DNA of 64,000 nt from Catonia carolina (lineage: Eukaryota > Arthropoda > Insecta > Hemiptera > Achilidae), in assembly GCA_035578175.1 (NCBI GenBank), contig JAQMRL010000002.1:93040748-93104747 (forward strand), given 5' to 3'. The position numbers were made by a program, and so were the translations under genes. The notes beneath the pieces are model-generated. The model was not told the origin of the DNA and searched no databases. It worked only from the letters and a program-made list of their open reading frames with translations. Shown in pieces: positions 1 through 9,688 of this stretch (position 1 is its first letter; each line of letters begins with the position of its first letter).

Positions 1-1080
1 AACGGTGCGGAAAAGTAACGTATGTGTAAAATGTAGGCTTATGTAAAACACACCCCTTATTGTAACCAGTGATATATCTGATAACAATGCTTCATACTTT
101 GTTTTTAACACTGTTTTTTTTTTGAAAAAAATAATAGTTTATTTATTAGAAAAGTAAAAGTACCTATTCAATAAACAATCTTGTTAACAACCATGAAAAC
201 CACATAAAACATTTAAAAAAAATATGTAATATGTTTTTAATTATCCACAACTGCTTTAAATTTATTGCTGTTCGTAGTCGATAATAAAGTTTTAAAAAAT
301 TGTAGAAATTTTGTCGTCATTATTTTACTTTTATAATTCCTGTGAGGTTTGTTTTGGGGAAAAATAGACGAAACTAACAACAATCCGAAAAGCATTCATT
401 AAACAAATGTGACGAGTCATTAATTTAAAATATTTTCATCTCCTAGCGAAATGGATTACAAAAAGAATAACAGATTGTCTTCAGACTTTCACTAATTGTT
501 CTACATTTTACAAAAAATAAAATAAAGTAAACAATATGACCTTATATACATACAATAATTATGACTATTTGTCAGTAATAATTACAACATAAATGGAAAG
601 TGTTATTTATGATATATTTTTGTTTTCCTTTAAAAGTGCAGTCACTTCTCTTTAGGCACACTACAAGGGTAGACTACACGTCATAAAAGGTTAGTGATGA
701 ATGATGTACTGGTTTATAAAGACACACCCTTTATATTTTGTGAGACATGAGAGAATAAGAAGGAGTTGGGTTCCTGGGAGGGGTCGTTTCTTCGATAAGA
801 AAAAGGAAGGATGTACAAGCATCTCAAACTTGGTTTTTTTTAATAATAATGTTATTTTCAAAAACATTTTATCACTTGCTCGTTGTAATCTAATAAAATA
901 ACTAAAAATAATACATATTGCGAAGAATAATTTAAAAGAATGACTTTTTGTCAGATTTTTTAATTTATTTTTACTTTAAAAGCTTCAAATTTCCGATACA
1001 ACCATGATTTTTTTACTAGCCATTCTTTCTAGGCATTTCTAGTTCCTGAATTTTCAAATATTACTTTAAGCATTTTAATT
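1..1080. other. AT-rich DNA, nothing recognised
   Basis: Both strands were read and no coding pattern, tRNA-like box or terminal repeat was recognised. Short open frames (for example 701-901) have no recognisable motif and the composition of the surrounding non-coding DNA. Confidence 0.6.
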
Positions 1081-1475
1081 GCCCATAATAGGCAGGTAAA
1101 GTGTTAAATTATTTGCACTTAATCTGCTAGTTCCAGGGCTGCAATAAAATAGTTCTGTTTCTTACCACATGTCAGCCAATTATATGACGGAAGCATTTAT
1201 AAACGGAAGGGGTAAAGATGTAAAAGACACTATTCAGAGTTTCCTCTTCTGAGAGTAATGAATTTCGTTATACAGCCAGACCCTGTGGTGAATGAAGTGA
1301 AGGTGTCTTTTGGAGGGTGAAAAGTAGATGCTTTTCATAGGATGGGCATGCTGATAAACATACTTTTCACTTAGTGAGGAAGGCCTAGGTTTTATTTGGT
1401 AAAGCCTCTCCTCGTTTTACTTAGTAAAGCCTCTAGAGTTCAAACCAGCCTTTCAGCTGATAATATTAACAAAAA
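1081..1475 (-). repeat. dispersed ~390-bp repeat, copy A
   Basis: This is one of four copies in the window (others at 25581-25985, 30188-30581 and 59164-59740). Read on the minus strand, the family starts near AGCCGAAAGGCTGG, a small self-complementary head, passes through a conserved ATTCATTAC segment, and ends near CCTGCCTRTTATGGGC. Copy A is diverged and its 5' head reads CAGCTGAAAGGCTGG. No open frame and no Pol III boxes are visible, so the element class is unknown. From memory it resembles a repeat found across many insects, but this was not checked. Confidence 0.7.
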
Positions 1476-1609
1476 GCCTAAAAAGTTCTGATTCTAAGAC
1501 GGGTTAAGGATTGAACGAGTAAAGGCCGAACTCGAAATATTGATATAAGGAAAGTGAATTTTATAAGTAGAAGTTACATAATTAATATCTTAACTTTTAT
1601 GTGCAAGTC

Positions 1610-2290
1610 CTACGGTTTCTCTAGTTTCTGCATCCTACAGCCCGTCGCTTCCTATCTTCCCAGTTTATCTTCCTGTGAATTCTCGCTGTTATAACGTTTC
1701 CAGCTTTGTGTATTAATGTTTTCCAAGGGCAACCTTTTTCTATGTATTTTTTATATGAAAAAAGCTTGCTCTGGCTATCTATTTGCTATCATTCATAGGA
1801 CATGCTCATACCATACCAATTGACTGATCTCCATTTTGTCTACTACTGCGTTCTAAGAATCGGTTCGTTGTCTCATGTCTTTACTACTCTCGTGCTCCAC
1901 TCTAGTTACCCTGCACCACCTATGTAACCAATTCAAAGTCTTAAACCTTCATTTATATTTGGAGCTTATATGCTGATATTCAGCACCACATAGAGACACT
2001 GGCATAAAATTTCTTTAACGCCATCTGTATTTTATTACAGAGTATATCATTCACACATTGAACAACAGCTCTATCTTGATTCATACTGTCCCTGGGTTCT
2101 CTCTAACATTTTCTATCAACGAAAAAATCGACCCGAGGTATTTTTATTGATCGTAATAACTGACTTTACCATTCTTAACTAAAAATTTTCAGGAATTTCA
2201 CCCATACTAAGATTATATTGTCATTTTATAATTTGAACAAAGCCCCCATTTTACGTTCTGTTCTTCGACGTACACTCCATAAATGAAAGA
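1610..2290 (-). pseudogene. RTE-like reverse transcriptase C-terminal relic
   Basis: Minus-strand translation in broken frames gives fragments resembling the C-terminal region of RTE-type LINE proteins. Around 1800 there is a segment like QLVWYEHVL-stop-MIANR, matching the common QLRWYGHVxRMxxxR pattern, preceded near 1990 by a degenerate MPVSLCGAEY that resembles the LYGAE region. There are many stops and shifts and no catalytic part remains. It is an old dead fragment; the clade assignment is tentative. Confidence 0.45.
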
Positions 2291-2588
2291 TCATCATCAT
2301 TTTCTTAATTTTTTATCTATACAAACAGAATGGTATATGAGATATTTTCTCCCCTGTTTAACCCTTAAATCAGCATCTCATACTTCACATTTTTGTATGC
2401 TCTAGATGTTCATATGATTAATTTAAAAATAAAAATAAAATATTTAAAAACAGTTTGGTCAGGAATAATTTTAAACCATTAAAACATATTTTATACAAAA
2501 ATTAAATGTAATTAACTATATGCATAATATTAGTTAAATCTCATTTCAAAATCTATATTTTTTCACTGATTTGTAAGAGACCTACATC
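2291..2588. other. AT-rich DNA, nothing recognised
   Basis: No motif, repeat boundary or reading frame stands out between the LINE relic and the first palindrome. Confidence 0.5.
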
Positions 2589-2625
2589 ACTTTGTTGTTT
2601 ACCTTTTTTTATATAATCCTACTTT

Positions 2626-2669
2626 CTACTGACATGTTTCGGTGGTGGAATGCACCATCACCAGAGTAG
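2626..2669 (-). ncRNA. hammerhead-ribozyme-like core, left arm of palindrome 1
   Basis: On the minus strand the order is stem I strand CTACT, core CTGGTGA (consensus CTGATGA with A6 changed to G), one T, a GGTG...CACC stem II, then GAAACATGTC, then AGTAG. CTACT and AGTAG pair over 5 bp as stem I, ACA/TGT gives a minimal stem III, and GTC is the classic cleavage triplet. The A6 substitution probably abolishes catalysis. The extra T before stem II departs from the textbook core. Confidence 0.45.
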
Positions 2670-2866
2670 GTCTACACAAAATTGAAACTATATATTTCTA
2701 TAAATTTTATTAAAATTTAAAGAAGATTTTGTATTTTCAGTCATTTGTATAAATCTTAGTTACGAGTATTTAAACATTGTATAAAATTTAAGTTTTGTAT
2801 AAACTACTGAAGATACATCTATTAATTTTAATAAACGTAAAAAAAGTTAAGCTAGTATAAACTCTG

Positions 2867-2908
2867 TGTGCTCTGATGATGGTGGACCCACCGAAACATG
2901 TCATTAAA
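2867..2908 (+). ncRNA. hammerhead-ribozyme-like core, right arm of palindrome 1
   Basis: Plus strand: an intact CTGATGA at 2873-2879, one T, a GGTG/CACC stem II hairpin, and GAAACATGTC at 2893-2902 with the canonical GTC cleavage triplet. Stem I pairing outside the core is largely lost here, with only the first pair good, so activity is doubtful. The catalytic core is therefore intact in this arm while its stem I is decayed; the left arm shows the reverse. Confidence 0.45.
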
Positions 2909-2940
2909 AAGTAGGAATATAAAAAAAAGGTAAACAAAGT

Positions 2941-3687
2941 ACATAGCAGCTGTAACAGGTCGAAAAATATATATGTTTACAATAGGATTGAATACAGACT
3001 GTAGGATGCATGATAACTATTTATTTATGTTGGTTTAAAAGTGAGGAGTTAAATATGTAGCCCACAGTTTACTTAGTTTGTAGCAGATTAATACTGTTTT
3101 AAATGTGAGTTAAATCCATTCTTTGAGTGCTTTTATGATAATCCATAAAAAATTATTCTAAACGTGGTATTTGTAAAATACAGAAAGTTTAAGACAAACG
3201 CAAAAAAGTTAAATTATTACAAAAAATGATAACGTAGTGAGATATATAACATTTCACAGAACATTTTACTTAAATATATTTATTTGATGTGGTGCAGAAA
3301 CGTATTTCTAAAGAAAGTGAGAGTGGTCTAGTGAGAAAAGCTGAATGGTATTACTCTGGTATTCCTGGAACGGTAGAGAAGAGAATACAAAGTGTAGAGA
3401 AACGCCCCACGGGAAATCCGGGTGGGCGCTCTCAAACATCTTGCTCGTCTAATTCAACTAACTATTTTACAGCACACATCTAAAATGTAAATGTTCCTCT
3501 AAAACCTTGGTATTGTTCCTCAAACTTTATTATTATAGTTAGTCGATTTACAAGTTAACTTATTGTAGTATTATTTTTTGTTTAGAATGAATAAATTTAA
3601 ATATTACCTATTGTTTAGTTGGTTTTAGTGTAAACTTTTCATTGATTTATGGTACACAATGTACTAAAGGAACAATTAAAGAAAAGT
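2941..3687. other. AT-rich DNA with one small GC-richer patch
   Basis: No gene recognised. A GC-richer patch at about 3395-3435 contains a GCCC...GGGC inverted pairing. A 64-codon open frame over it (3289-3483) has no known motif and is not called as a gene. Confidence 0.5.
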
Positions 3688-3776
3688 TGTCTTCGTGGTG
3701 CAGTTGTTTAAAGCATTCGTTTCCACTTAACTGGGGTTGAAGTTCCGAGTTGTGATTCTCTGCAACGGTCCGGAAT
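3688..3776 (+). repeat. tRNA-like SINE head, partial
   Basis: CTTCGTGGTGCAGTTG resembles a Pol III A box in a SINE head, followed by a degenerate B-box-like region near 3735-3760. It meets the minus-strand SINE at 3777-3985 head-to-tail in opposite orientation, so it is either an old insertion into it or an inverted pair. Confidence 0.4.
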
Positions 3777-3985
3777 CATGACATGTTTAGTTTTCATTTA
3801 TCATTCTGCTTGTTTATTTTTAAAGTCGCATCAACAGCTTTGTCATTGGTGACTACTGTGGGTTTCAGTACAATAACCGTGGGTTTTAAAGTGTTAAAAT
3901 TTCCAGATCTAGCCAGGAATTGAACCCGGAACCTTCCGATTTATAGGCTAGCGTGCTAGTCTCTACGCCACGAAGGCAGCCTTTG
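3777..3985 (-). repeat. tRNA-derived SINE, family 1
   Basis: Minus strand: CTTCGTGGCGTAGAGACTAG (A-box-like) followed by CCGGGTTCAATTCCTGG (B box GGTTCAATTCC). The tail runs through CTGGAAATTTTAACAC and AAACCCACGG to about 3780. A second copy of the same family lies at 26521-26750 on the plus strand and aligns through head and body. No anticodon arm of a functional tRNA can be drawn, so this is a SINE rather than a tRNA gene. Confidence 0.75.
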
Positions 3986-4071
3986 TCTAAAATTGTTTAA
4001 ATTGTTGATAAATTTGTAATAAATTTTTTATAAAGTAATTATTGTTATGTAGCTGTGGTTGCTAATGACTA

Positions 4072-4162
4072 ATAATAAATATAAATAAATAAAATAAATA
4101 AATAAATATAAACCTTAAATAAACATAAAATAAATATAATAAATAAATATAACCTTAAATAA

Positions 4163-4166
<4 letters not shown>
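4072..4166. repeat. AAAT-rich simple repeat
   Basis: A degenerate run of AAAT/AAATAT units. It is the target into which the Jockey-type LINE at 4167-5148 inserted. Confidence 0.85.
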
Positions 4167-4207
<41 letters not shown>

Positions 4208-5148
4208 GTAAGAATTATTTACAAACAGTTTAACAAAAACTTTCAGTAAATGTGTTGATGATGAATAAAACTTGAAGAAGACAGCACTCAGCAGCGTTGC
4301 TTCCATGTCATCGTTTGGTTATCGTTGATGAAGGGTTTCTTCTTGGTCTTGGTGACGTACAATTTTTTTTTTCTTTTTATACGGATGAAGTGAATGAAGG
4401 TGTAAAAGGAGCGAATGAAAACGTGATACTGATGATCTGTGTAACTGATGATAGAAAATTTATTAGATGATTAATTTTAGATTAATGAGAGTTAGCAAGA
4501 TTTAGTTTATTAATAAATAAGAGTTGACAACCGCAGTATAATTTTGTGTTTTTGATCTTAAAAGGATGGTTAAACATTTTTGATCAGGTAAAACGGAATG
4601 GAAGATCTAATATTCTCGCCTTCTTGAGTCTTTGGTGTTCAATATTGTCATCGAGAAGATTTATAGCCAAATGATTGGAATGAGTGTCCAACTTGGTTAA
4701 ATACTTTTCACTCCGACTGCTAATTTCTTCTCCCACCGTAGGTATGCCCAGGTCATGATGGAGTACTTCATTAGGCACATACCAAGGTGCACAGCATATA
4801 AGTCGAAGAAACTTCGATTGGAATCTTTGTAATATTTCTACATTAGATGTACTTGCTGTGCCCCAGAGTTCAATTCCATAACTCCAAACTGGTTTTATCA
4901 TCACCTTGTACAGTGTCAATTTATTTTCCAAAGACAACTGTGATCGCCTCCCAACAAGCCAATATAGTTGTCGTAATTTGAGTCCAAGTTGTTTCCGTTT
5001 GGTCCATATATGTTTTCTCCACGTCAATCGCCTGTCTAGATAGATGCCCAAGTATCTCACACCATCTGAATGTGGAATTACGTTGTTGCGAAACGTTACT
5101 GGTGAACATGATTCTCGGTTCATCGTAAAGGTTACGTGTGCAGAAATG
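4167..5148 (-). mobile_element. 5'-truncated Jockey-type LINE insertion
   Basis: The minus-strand element ends in a poly(A) tail, seen as about 37 T on the plus strand (4167-4203). Its 5' end is cut inside the reverse transcriptase gene near 5148. A 10-bp direct repeat AAATAAATAT flanks it (4157-4166 and 5149-5158). The repeat is convincing in position, but it is low-complexity sequence. A long pure poly(A) tail usually means a fairly recent insertion. Confidence 0.8.
4584..5148 (-). pseudogene. Jockey-like reverse transcriptase, C-terminal part
   Basis: About 185 codons are open without interruption to a stop at 4584. Recognisable landmarks of the RT thumb and C-terminal region are YLGIYLDRRLTWRKHI, KLTLYKVMIKPVWSYGIELW and a later HHDLGIPTVGEEI, all typical of Jockey-clade ORF2. 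The catalytic palm with its YADD box and the N-terminal endonuclease lie upstream and were never copied. The protein is not functional, but the remaining frame is undamaged. Confidence 0.85.
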
Positions 5149-5158
5149 AAATAAATAT

Positions 5159-5879
5159 AATTATAAAAATATAATAAAAAATCATCATTTTTGTACAATT
5201 TTGAAATTTTATATTGTTATTTTTAGTATTTCTACATTTGTAAAAATTAATTTAGTATCAGTTTATATTCAAATTTATTCAGATAATATACATTTAAAAT
5301 GACTTTAACAAATTACGCGTATATTCAAATTATTCTTACGTATAATAATTATTTCTTGTAATTTTGTTAAACACTTTCTTATGTATATTATATAATTAAT
5401 TTTTAAATAATATAATGAACAGCCAAACAAAATAAAAATTACATATAATCGTCAACTCAGAGTATAACATTATCGAGATATCTTTCGACTAACACGGAGA
5501 CATCATCATGACGAGATCACACAAATTACAAAAAACACATAAAACAACCAAAACCCATAAGGTTGAAGACCACGTCATTAAAAATTTTTTAATCTAATTT
5601 GTTTTTGACTATATCACGCGCGACTATCAGGCCAAATGACGAGATAATTTTGTGCCTGTTTTATTTATTATTGCAGTTATAAATTTAAAAATAACAAGAA
5701 AAACTTGATGAACAGCCAGATAGATTTTGATAATGACAAATTATTTAAAATTGTTACCACCAATAAGTTTTTACAACTGTAATAAGAAATAAAACGGGTA
5801 TAAAATTATTATCTCGTCATTCGGCCGGGTAGTCGCAGGTGATATAGTTACAAACAATTAAATTAAATTTATTAGTCAT
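5159..5879. other. AT-rich DNA, nothing recognised
   Basis: There is no frame or terminal repeat. Two similar stretches near 5640-5660 and 5805-5830 (a clearly shared ATGACGAGATAATTTTG-like pattern, inverted) suggest an old small inverted repeat spanning about 5600-5870, possibly a MITE relic. Confidence 0.4.
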
Positions 5880-6250
5880 TCTATCTGTTCATTTTATCTT
5901 AAAAATTATTCTCCAACTCTATATTCCAAAGGCTTCTAGTTTTTCCTATCCACATTGCGTAGAGTCCATGTCTTAGAGGCGTAAGTTAACATTCTCCAAA
6001 TGAAGCATCTAAGACAATTTTTCCTGGTTTCCAGAGAAACATTTTTTGATGTGAGTAGTCTTTTCTTCTAAAAGAACTCTTCCTTGGCTTGTACTACTCG
6101 GCTTTTCAAATTTTGTTGTGCACACACTATCAGATATTATAGAACTTCCGAGATATTTAAATATTGCGACTTACGCGAGTTTTCACCTTTAAGCCACACG
6201 TTAGCTTCTGTTTACCATCTCAGGTGCAATTCATAATTTTTGTTTGCTTC
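5880..6250 (-). pseudogene. RTE-like reverse transcriptase C-terminal relic
   Basis: Minus-strand fragments in several frames read like KRLLTSKNVSLETRKN near 6040 and LTYASKTWTLRNVDRK near 5970. These match the pattern RxLLTSKxxxLexRKxxxK...LYGSETWTLRKxDxKRLEAFEMW of RTE-type LINE C-termini. Frameshifts separate the pieces. It is a dead fragment with no catalytic motif left. Confidence 0.55.
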
Positions 6251-6712
6251 ATGCTTACTTCCATTGTCCGTTTATCCTAAATTTATTTAAGCATATTTTC
6301 CTTCTTCCTCCTACAGTGCTGACTCCATTACTGAAGATTGACCACAACACTCGTACATCGCTCCCTATCTTGAGTTACCCTCAAATGAGCGTACTCAAGT
6401 CTGTCCGGTCTCTAATGTTCTTCAACTGTGAGCATCATTCAGGGCTGCGCTTATCCTCAACTTTACCCTCGAGAATTAGTCTGAGAAATTCAAACCTATC
6501 ACCCTGGTAAGCAGTGTATTGACCAAGGGAGGCAGTATTTCGTCTTACGGATGATTATGCCCGTCAACTCACGGTCTACACCCATATACGTCTCAAAATA
6601 TCGACGTTGGAAACATGACAGGTCCACAAAATATTTTTCTAAAGATTACATAATATATATAAAAAATTAATTAAAGGAAACGTTAGTCTATGATTACTTT
6701 GTGCAATTTGAA
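6251..6712. other. unassigned, possibly LINE-derived DNA
   Basis: Less AT-rich than its surroundings and continuous with the minus-strand LINE relic, so it may be its more decayed 5' side. The 88-codon plus-strand frame at 6244-6510 shows no known motif. Confidence 0.35.
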
Positions 6713-7629
6713 TATACCGGGTGTCGCACTGAATTTGAACCATAGGGAAATAGCATTGATTTTCATTAGTTTGTTAATATTTTCTTCTGACGAATAAATT
6801 AAGACCTGTTATAATTAGGAATCATTAAACACATTAAGACTTTTAAAACAGTATCAATTTTGATACATTTTAAGTTGCATTTCAGCTTAAAATACATAAT
6901 TACATAAATTTGCAACCATTTTCTATTTAAGCATTGTAAATATGTGTACGTCACATTGTATGTTAGGAGTATTGGTAACGTTGTTGTCTGGAGATGTAGA
7001 GATACGTGGGTCGAATTCATCTGCGGGAACTTTTTATTGTAAAAAAGTATTTTAAAAAATTAATAATTATTCATTTATTTGTCAATTTTGACAATTTTGT
7101 TATGATCTAAAATTATTGTATTAATCAGCTGTCTCTGAAAATTAAATGTTACCGAAGAAAATATATTAGGTTGATATTTAAAAAATACTGAAATCTTTTT
7201 CAAAATAAAAAAATTAGGTAAATATTTTTTTAGATAATAAAACCAATTTTCAAAATTGAAAAATAAATAATAAATTTAAAAAGAAATATATCCAGTATTT
7301 TTCTATCAATGAATTTTTTCCCGCAGATGGATACGGCCCACATATCTCTATCTCCACACTACAACGTTACCATTACTCCTAACATACAATGTGACGTACA
7401 CATAAAATGTACAATTCTTAAATAGAAATTGGTTACAAATTTACGTATTTTAAGAAAAAAATACAACTTAAAATGTATCAAAACTGATATTTTTTAAAAG
7501 GTCTAAATATTTTCTAATGATTCCTGATCATAACAAGTCATCATTTATTCGTTGGAAGAAAATATGAAACAAACTATAAAAAATCAATGCTATTTCCGTA
7601 TAGTTCAAATTTTAAGGTACATCCGGCAT
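6713..7629. repeat. long-arm inverted-repeat element, copy 1
   Basis: Two arms of roughly 300-320 bp (6713-7033 and 7326-7629) are inverted copies of each other across their whole length. The outer tip is CCGGGTGTCGCACTGAA on the left and the complement of CCGGATGTACCTTAAAA on the right. The inner edge is CATCTGCGGGAA against TTCCCGCAGATG. The ~290-bp centre is AT-rich with no frame. A second copy lies at 36957-37745. The structure suits a foldback or long-TIR non-autonomous DNA transposon; the superfamily is unknown. Confidence 0.8.
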
Positions 7630-8183
7630 TACCCCATATATGTAATCGTTAAGTTCATTTTGTATTGTAAATTTTTTTATTATTACCCTCCACTACCTCA
7701 TAACTATTGAAACGCAAAACTTTTCTTGCGGCACTCTGTATTCACGTATAATAAACTGTCTACAATTTGTCTAATTATAATATATCTATGTTGTATTTAC
7801 ATTATTCGTTTGTTTACATTGTTCATTATTAATATTATATTAAAATTTTATTATTAAGTTATTAAATATGCACAACTATTTATTTGATCTTCTAAATTAG
7901 TATCCGCTTCTTGATCATTATGAGAAGTGTTTACAATATTATTTAATTTTATGATTTTAATTATTCATACAAGTTGTTTAATGACTTTGTTACTTAAATA
8001 GATTGTATTTTATTAGTAAAATATTTACACAATTATACTCGTATTAAACATTTATAATATATGAATAAATTAAATACTTCATTTCTAAAATAACTTTAGT
8101 TGTTATATAAATAAAGCATTTCATTATTTCAAACAAAACTACATTTATGATAAACAAATCTTTATAATGCATCCTGCAGTTTG
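7630..8183. other. AT-rich DNA, nothing recognised
   Basis: Very AT-rich, with no frame, box or repeat boundary recognised. Confidence 0.5.
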
Positions 8184-8263
8184 AAATATTTCTATTTCAT
8201 ATAATGAATTAATACAATAATTTCACTAACCTTCTTTTTAAACTGCGTCACCTTTATTTTATT

Positions 8264-8307
8264 CCTACTTACACGTGTTTCGGTGGATCCACCATCATCA
8301 GAGTAAA
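8264..8307 (-). ncRNA. hammerhead-ribozyme-like motif, left arm of palindrome 2
   Basis: Minus strand: stem I strand TTTACT, core CTGATGA (complement at 8295-8301), one T, a GGTGGATCCACC stem II, GAA, then self-complementary ACACGTGT as stem III, A at the cleavage position, then AGTAGG pairing back to TTTACT (four Watson-Crick plus two wobble pairs). Every core position of a type I hammerhead is present except for the extra T between A9 and stem II. Stem III has no loop, which in known hammerheads favours dimeric folding. Confidence 0.55.
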
Positions 8308-8446
8308 TGAAAAATTGAAACTAAAGATTTTTTTCATTTATTTAAAATTTACAGAAGATGATACATCTTCAGTCACTTGTATAAAACTTGTACCATCTTC
8401 TGTAAATTTTAAATAAATGAAAAAAATTTTTAGTTTCAATTTTTCA

Positions 8447-8490
8447 TTTACTCTGATGATGGTGGATCCACCGAAACACGTGTAAGTAGG
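8447..8490 (+). ncRNA. hammerhead-ribozyme-like motif, right arm of palindrome 2
   Basis: The mirror image of the left-arm motif, identical in sequence: CTGATGA at 8453-8459, GGTGGATCCACC stem II, GAAACACGTGTA at 8473-8484, and stem I partners at 8447-8452 and 8485-8490. Both strands of the element would therefore transcribe one sense hammerhead near the 3' side and one antisense copy near the 5' side. Whether it cleaves is untested; the predicted site is after A8484. Confidence 0.55.
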
Positions 8491-8570
8491 AATAAAATAA
8501 AGGTGACGCAGTTTAAAAAGAAGGTTAATGAAATTATTGTATTAATTCATTATATGAAATAGAAATATTT

Positions 8571-8948
8571 ATGATAAAAATATTGTAAAATTATTGCAGA
8601 AACAGTTGGTGAAATAAATGTTGTTCATTGTAAGAATTGTGTATTGTATGTGGTGGAGTATGTTGAACAAGGATAATGAATTGCGATGAGTGAGAGGTTC
8701 TGAAGAGCAGTTCAAGGAATTTTAAAAGAATAGAAAAGTTAGTTTTTATTTTTGTTCATTCTACGATGTGCCATATACGAGCGTAAAATTATTGGATAGG
8801 TCTTGTATTAGTCGAATGGATTAACTATCGGATTGCAGGTATAAAAACAGTTAGCGCCTTTGTAGTCAACTTAGTCAATACCTAAACGGGAAATGGAAAG
8901 TGTGTATCGGGCCGATTGAAATAGTGTTGTTACGGGACCGATTCCGAG
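8571..8948. other. unassigned DNA
   Basis: No gene seen. It ends in a slightly GC-richer stretch (about 8880-8948) that abuts the TTAA-flanked element. Confidence 0.45.
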
Positions 8949-8952
8949 TTAA

Positions 8953-9684
8953 GGGGACCCGGAATGCTTATCTTCGTAATGCTAATGTAAGGAACATTTT
9001 CCCAAAAACTAGTAGAGTTATCATGTCCAATTTTCTTATGGTTACTTTTCAGACTATTCTACACTCATTGAATTAGTAGAATTTTGATATATCGTTAGGA
9101 GTATAAGATTTTTTTTTGGAATTACCACTTTTGAAAATCACAAATTTTTGCCTATTGAAGTGGAAAATAAATATGTAAACACATTATTTTACTGTAATAT
9201 TAACTCAGTATGTTGAAATGATGGTATGAAAGGCTGTGTAAAAATTTCATTAAAATCCATTCACAGCTGGCTGAGAAATTGTTCCTTATGCGCCAAAAAT
9301 TGCTGTTTACGAGAAACAAGTGAACTAAAAGAGCACACATTATACGTTAAATACTCGTGATTCAATATGTTATTTTTACAGTTCTGAGGTTAATATAATT
9401 ACATTTACAGGTGGTCTGGTGCTAACTTAAAAATTTAAAATAGAAAATATCGCACAAAATAAAGAAATTATGAAATTATCTGTTGTCATTAAAAAAAGAG
9501 ATGTTATACAAAAGGGGAATGTTTAAAAAATAACGTAAAGATTCAACATATTTTTAATTTAAAAAAAAACTGCAAAACCCCCAACATATTATACCTATCA
9601 TGTTGGATGCAGAAAACTGAAGTTTAATAATTTGCAAAAAACCGGAAATGTGAAAATGTTCAATTTATTTCGTTCCAGGTACCC
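8953..9684. mobile_element. TTAA-flanked MITE, piggyBac-like ends
   Basis: A 732-bp element flanked by TTAA on both sides (8949-8952 and 9685-9688). The termini are inverted: GGGGACCCGGAATG on the left and the complement GGGTACCTGGAACG on the right, with only a few mismatches. Exact TTAA duplication with ends starting GGG is the insertion habit of the piggyBac superfamily, although piggyBac ends more often begin CCC. No transposase remains inside. The interior is AT-rich with no frame. Confidence 0.65.
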
Positions 9685-9688
9685 TTAA

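Larger units (their letters stand above)
2589..2940. repeat. imperfect palindrome 1 (foldback element)
   Basis: The outer arms are inverted: ACTTTGTTGTTTACC at the left end corresponds to GGTAAACAAAGT at the right end. Each arm carries GTTTCGGTGG or its complement next to a CATCA-type block. The two arms share about 75-80 bp at the outside, while the inside is diverged. The layout matches palindrome 2 at 8184-8570, so both belong to one family. Each arm contains a hammerhead-like core pointing outward (see the ncRNA entries). There is no protein coding capacity. Confidence 0.75.
8184..8570. repeat. near-perfect 387-bp palindrome 2 (foldback element)
   Basis: Arms of about 178 bp are inverted copies with very few mismatches (for example one in the segment around 8325 against 8430), separated by a ~30-bp centre near 8362-8392. 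The palindrome runs from AAATATTTCTATTTCAT on the left to its complement ending at 8570. Both arms contain a complete hammerhead-like core pointing outward. It is the same family as 2589-2940 but far better preserved, so it is either recent or maintained by arm-to-arm conversion. Confidence 0.9.
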
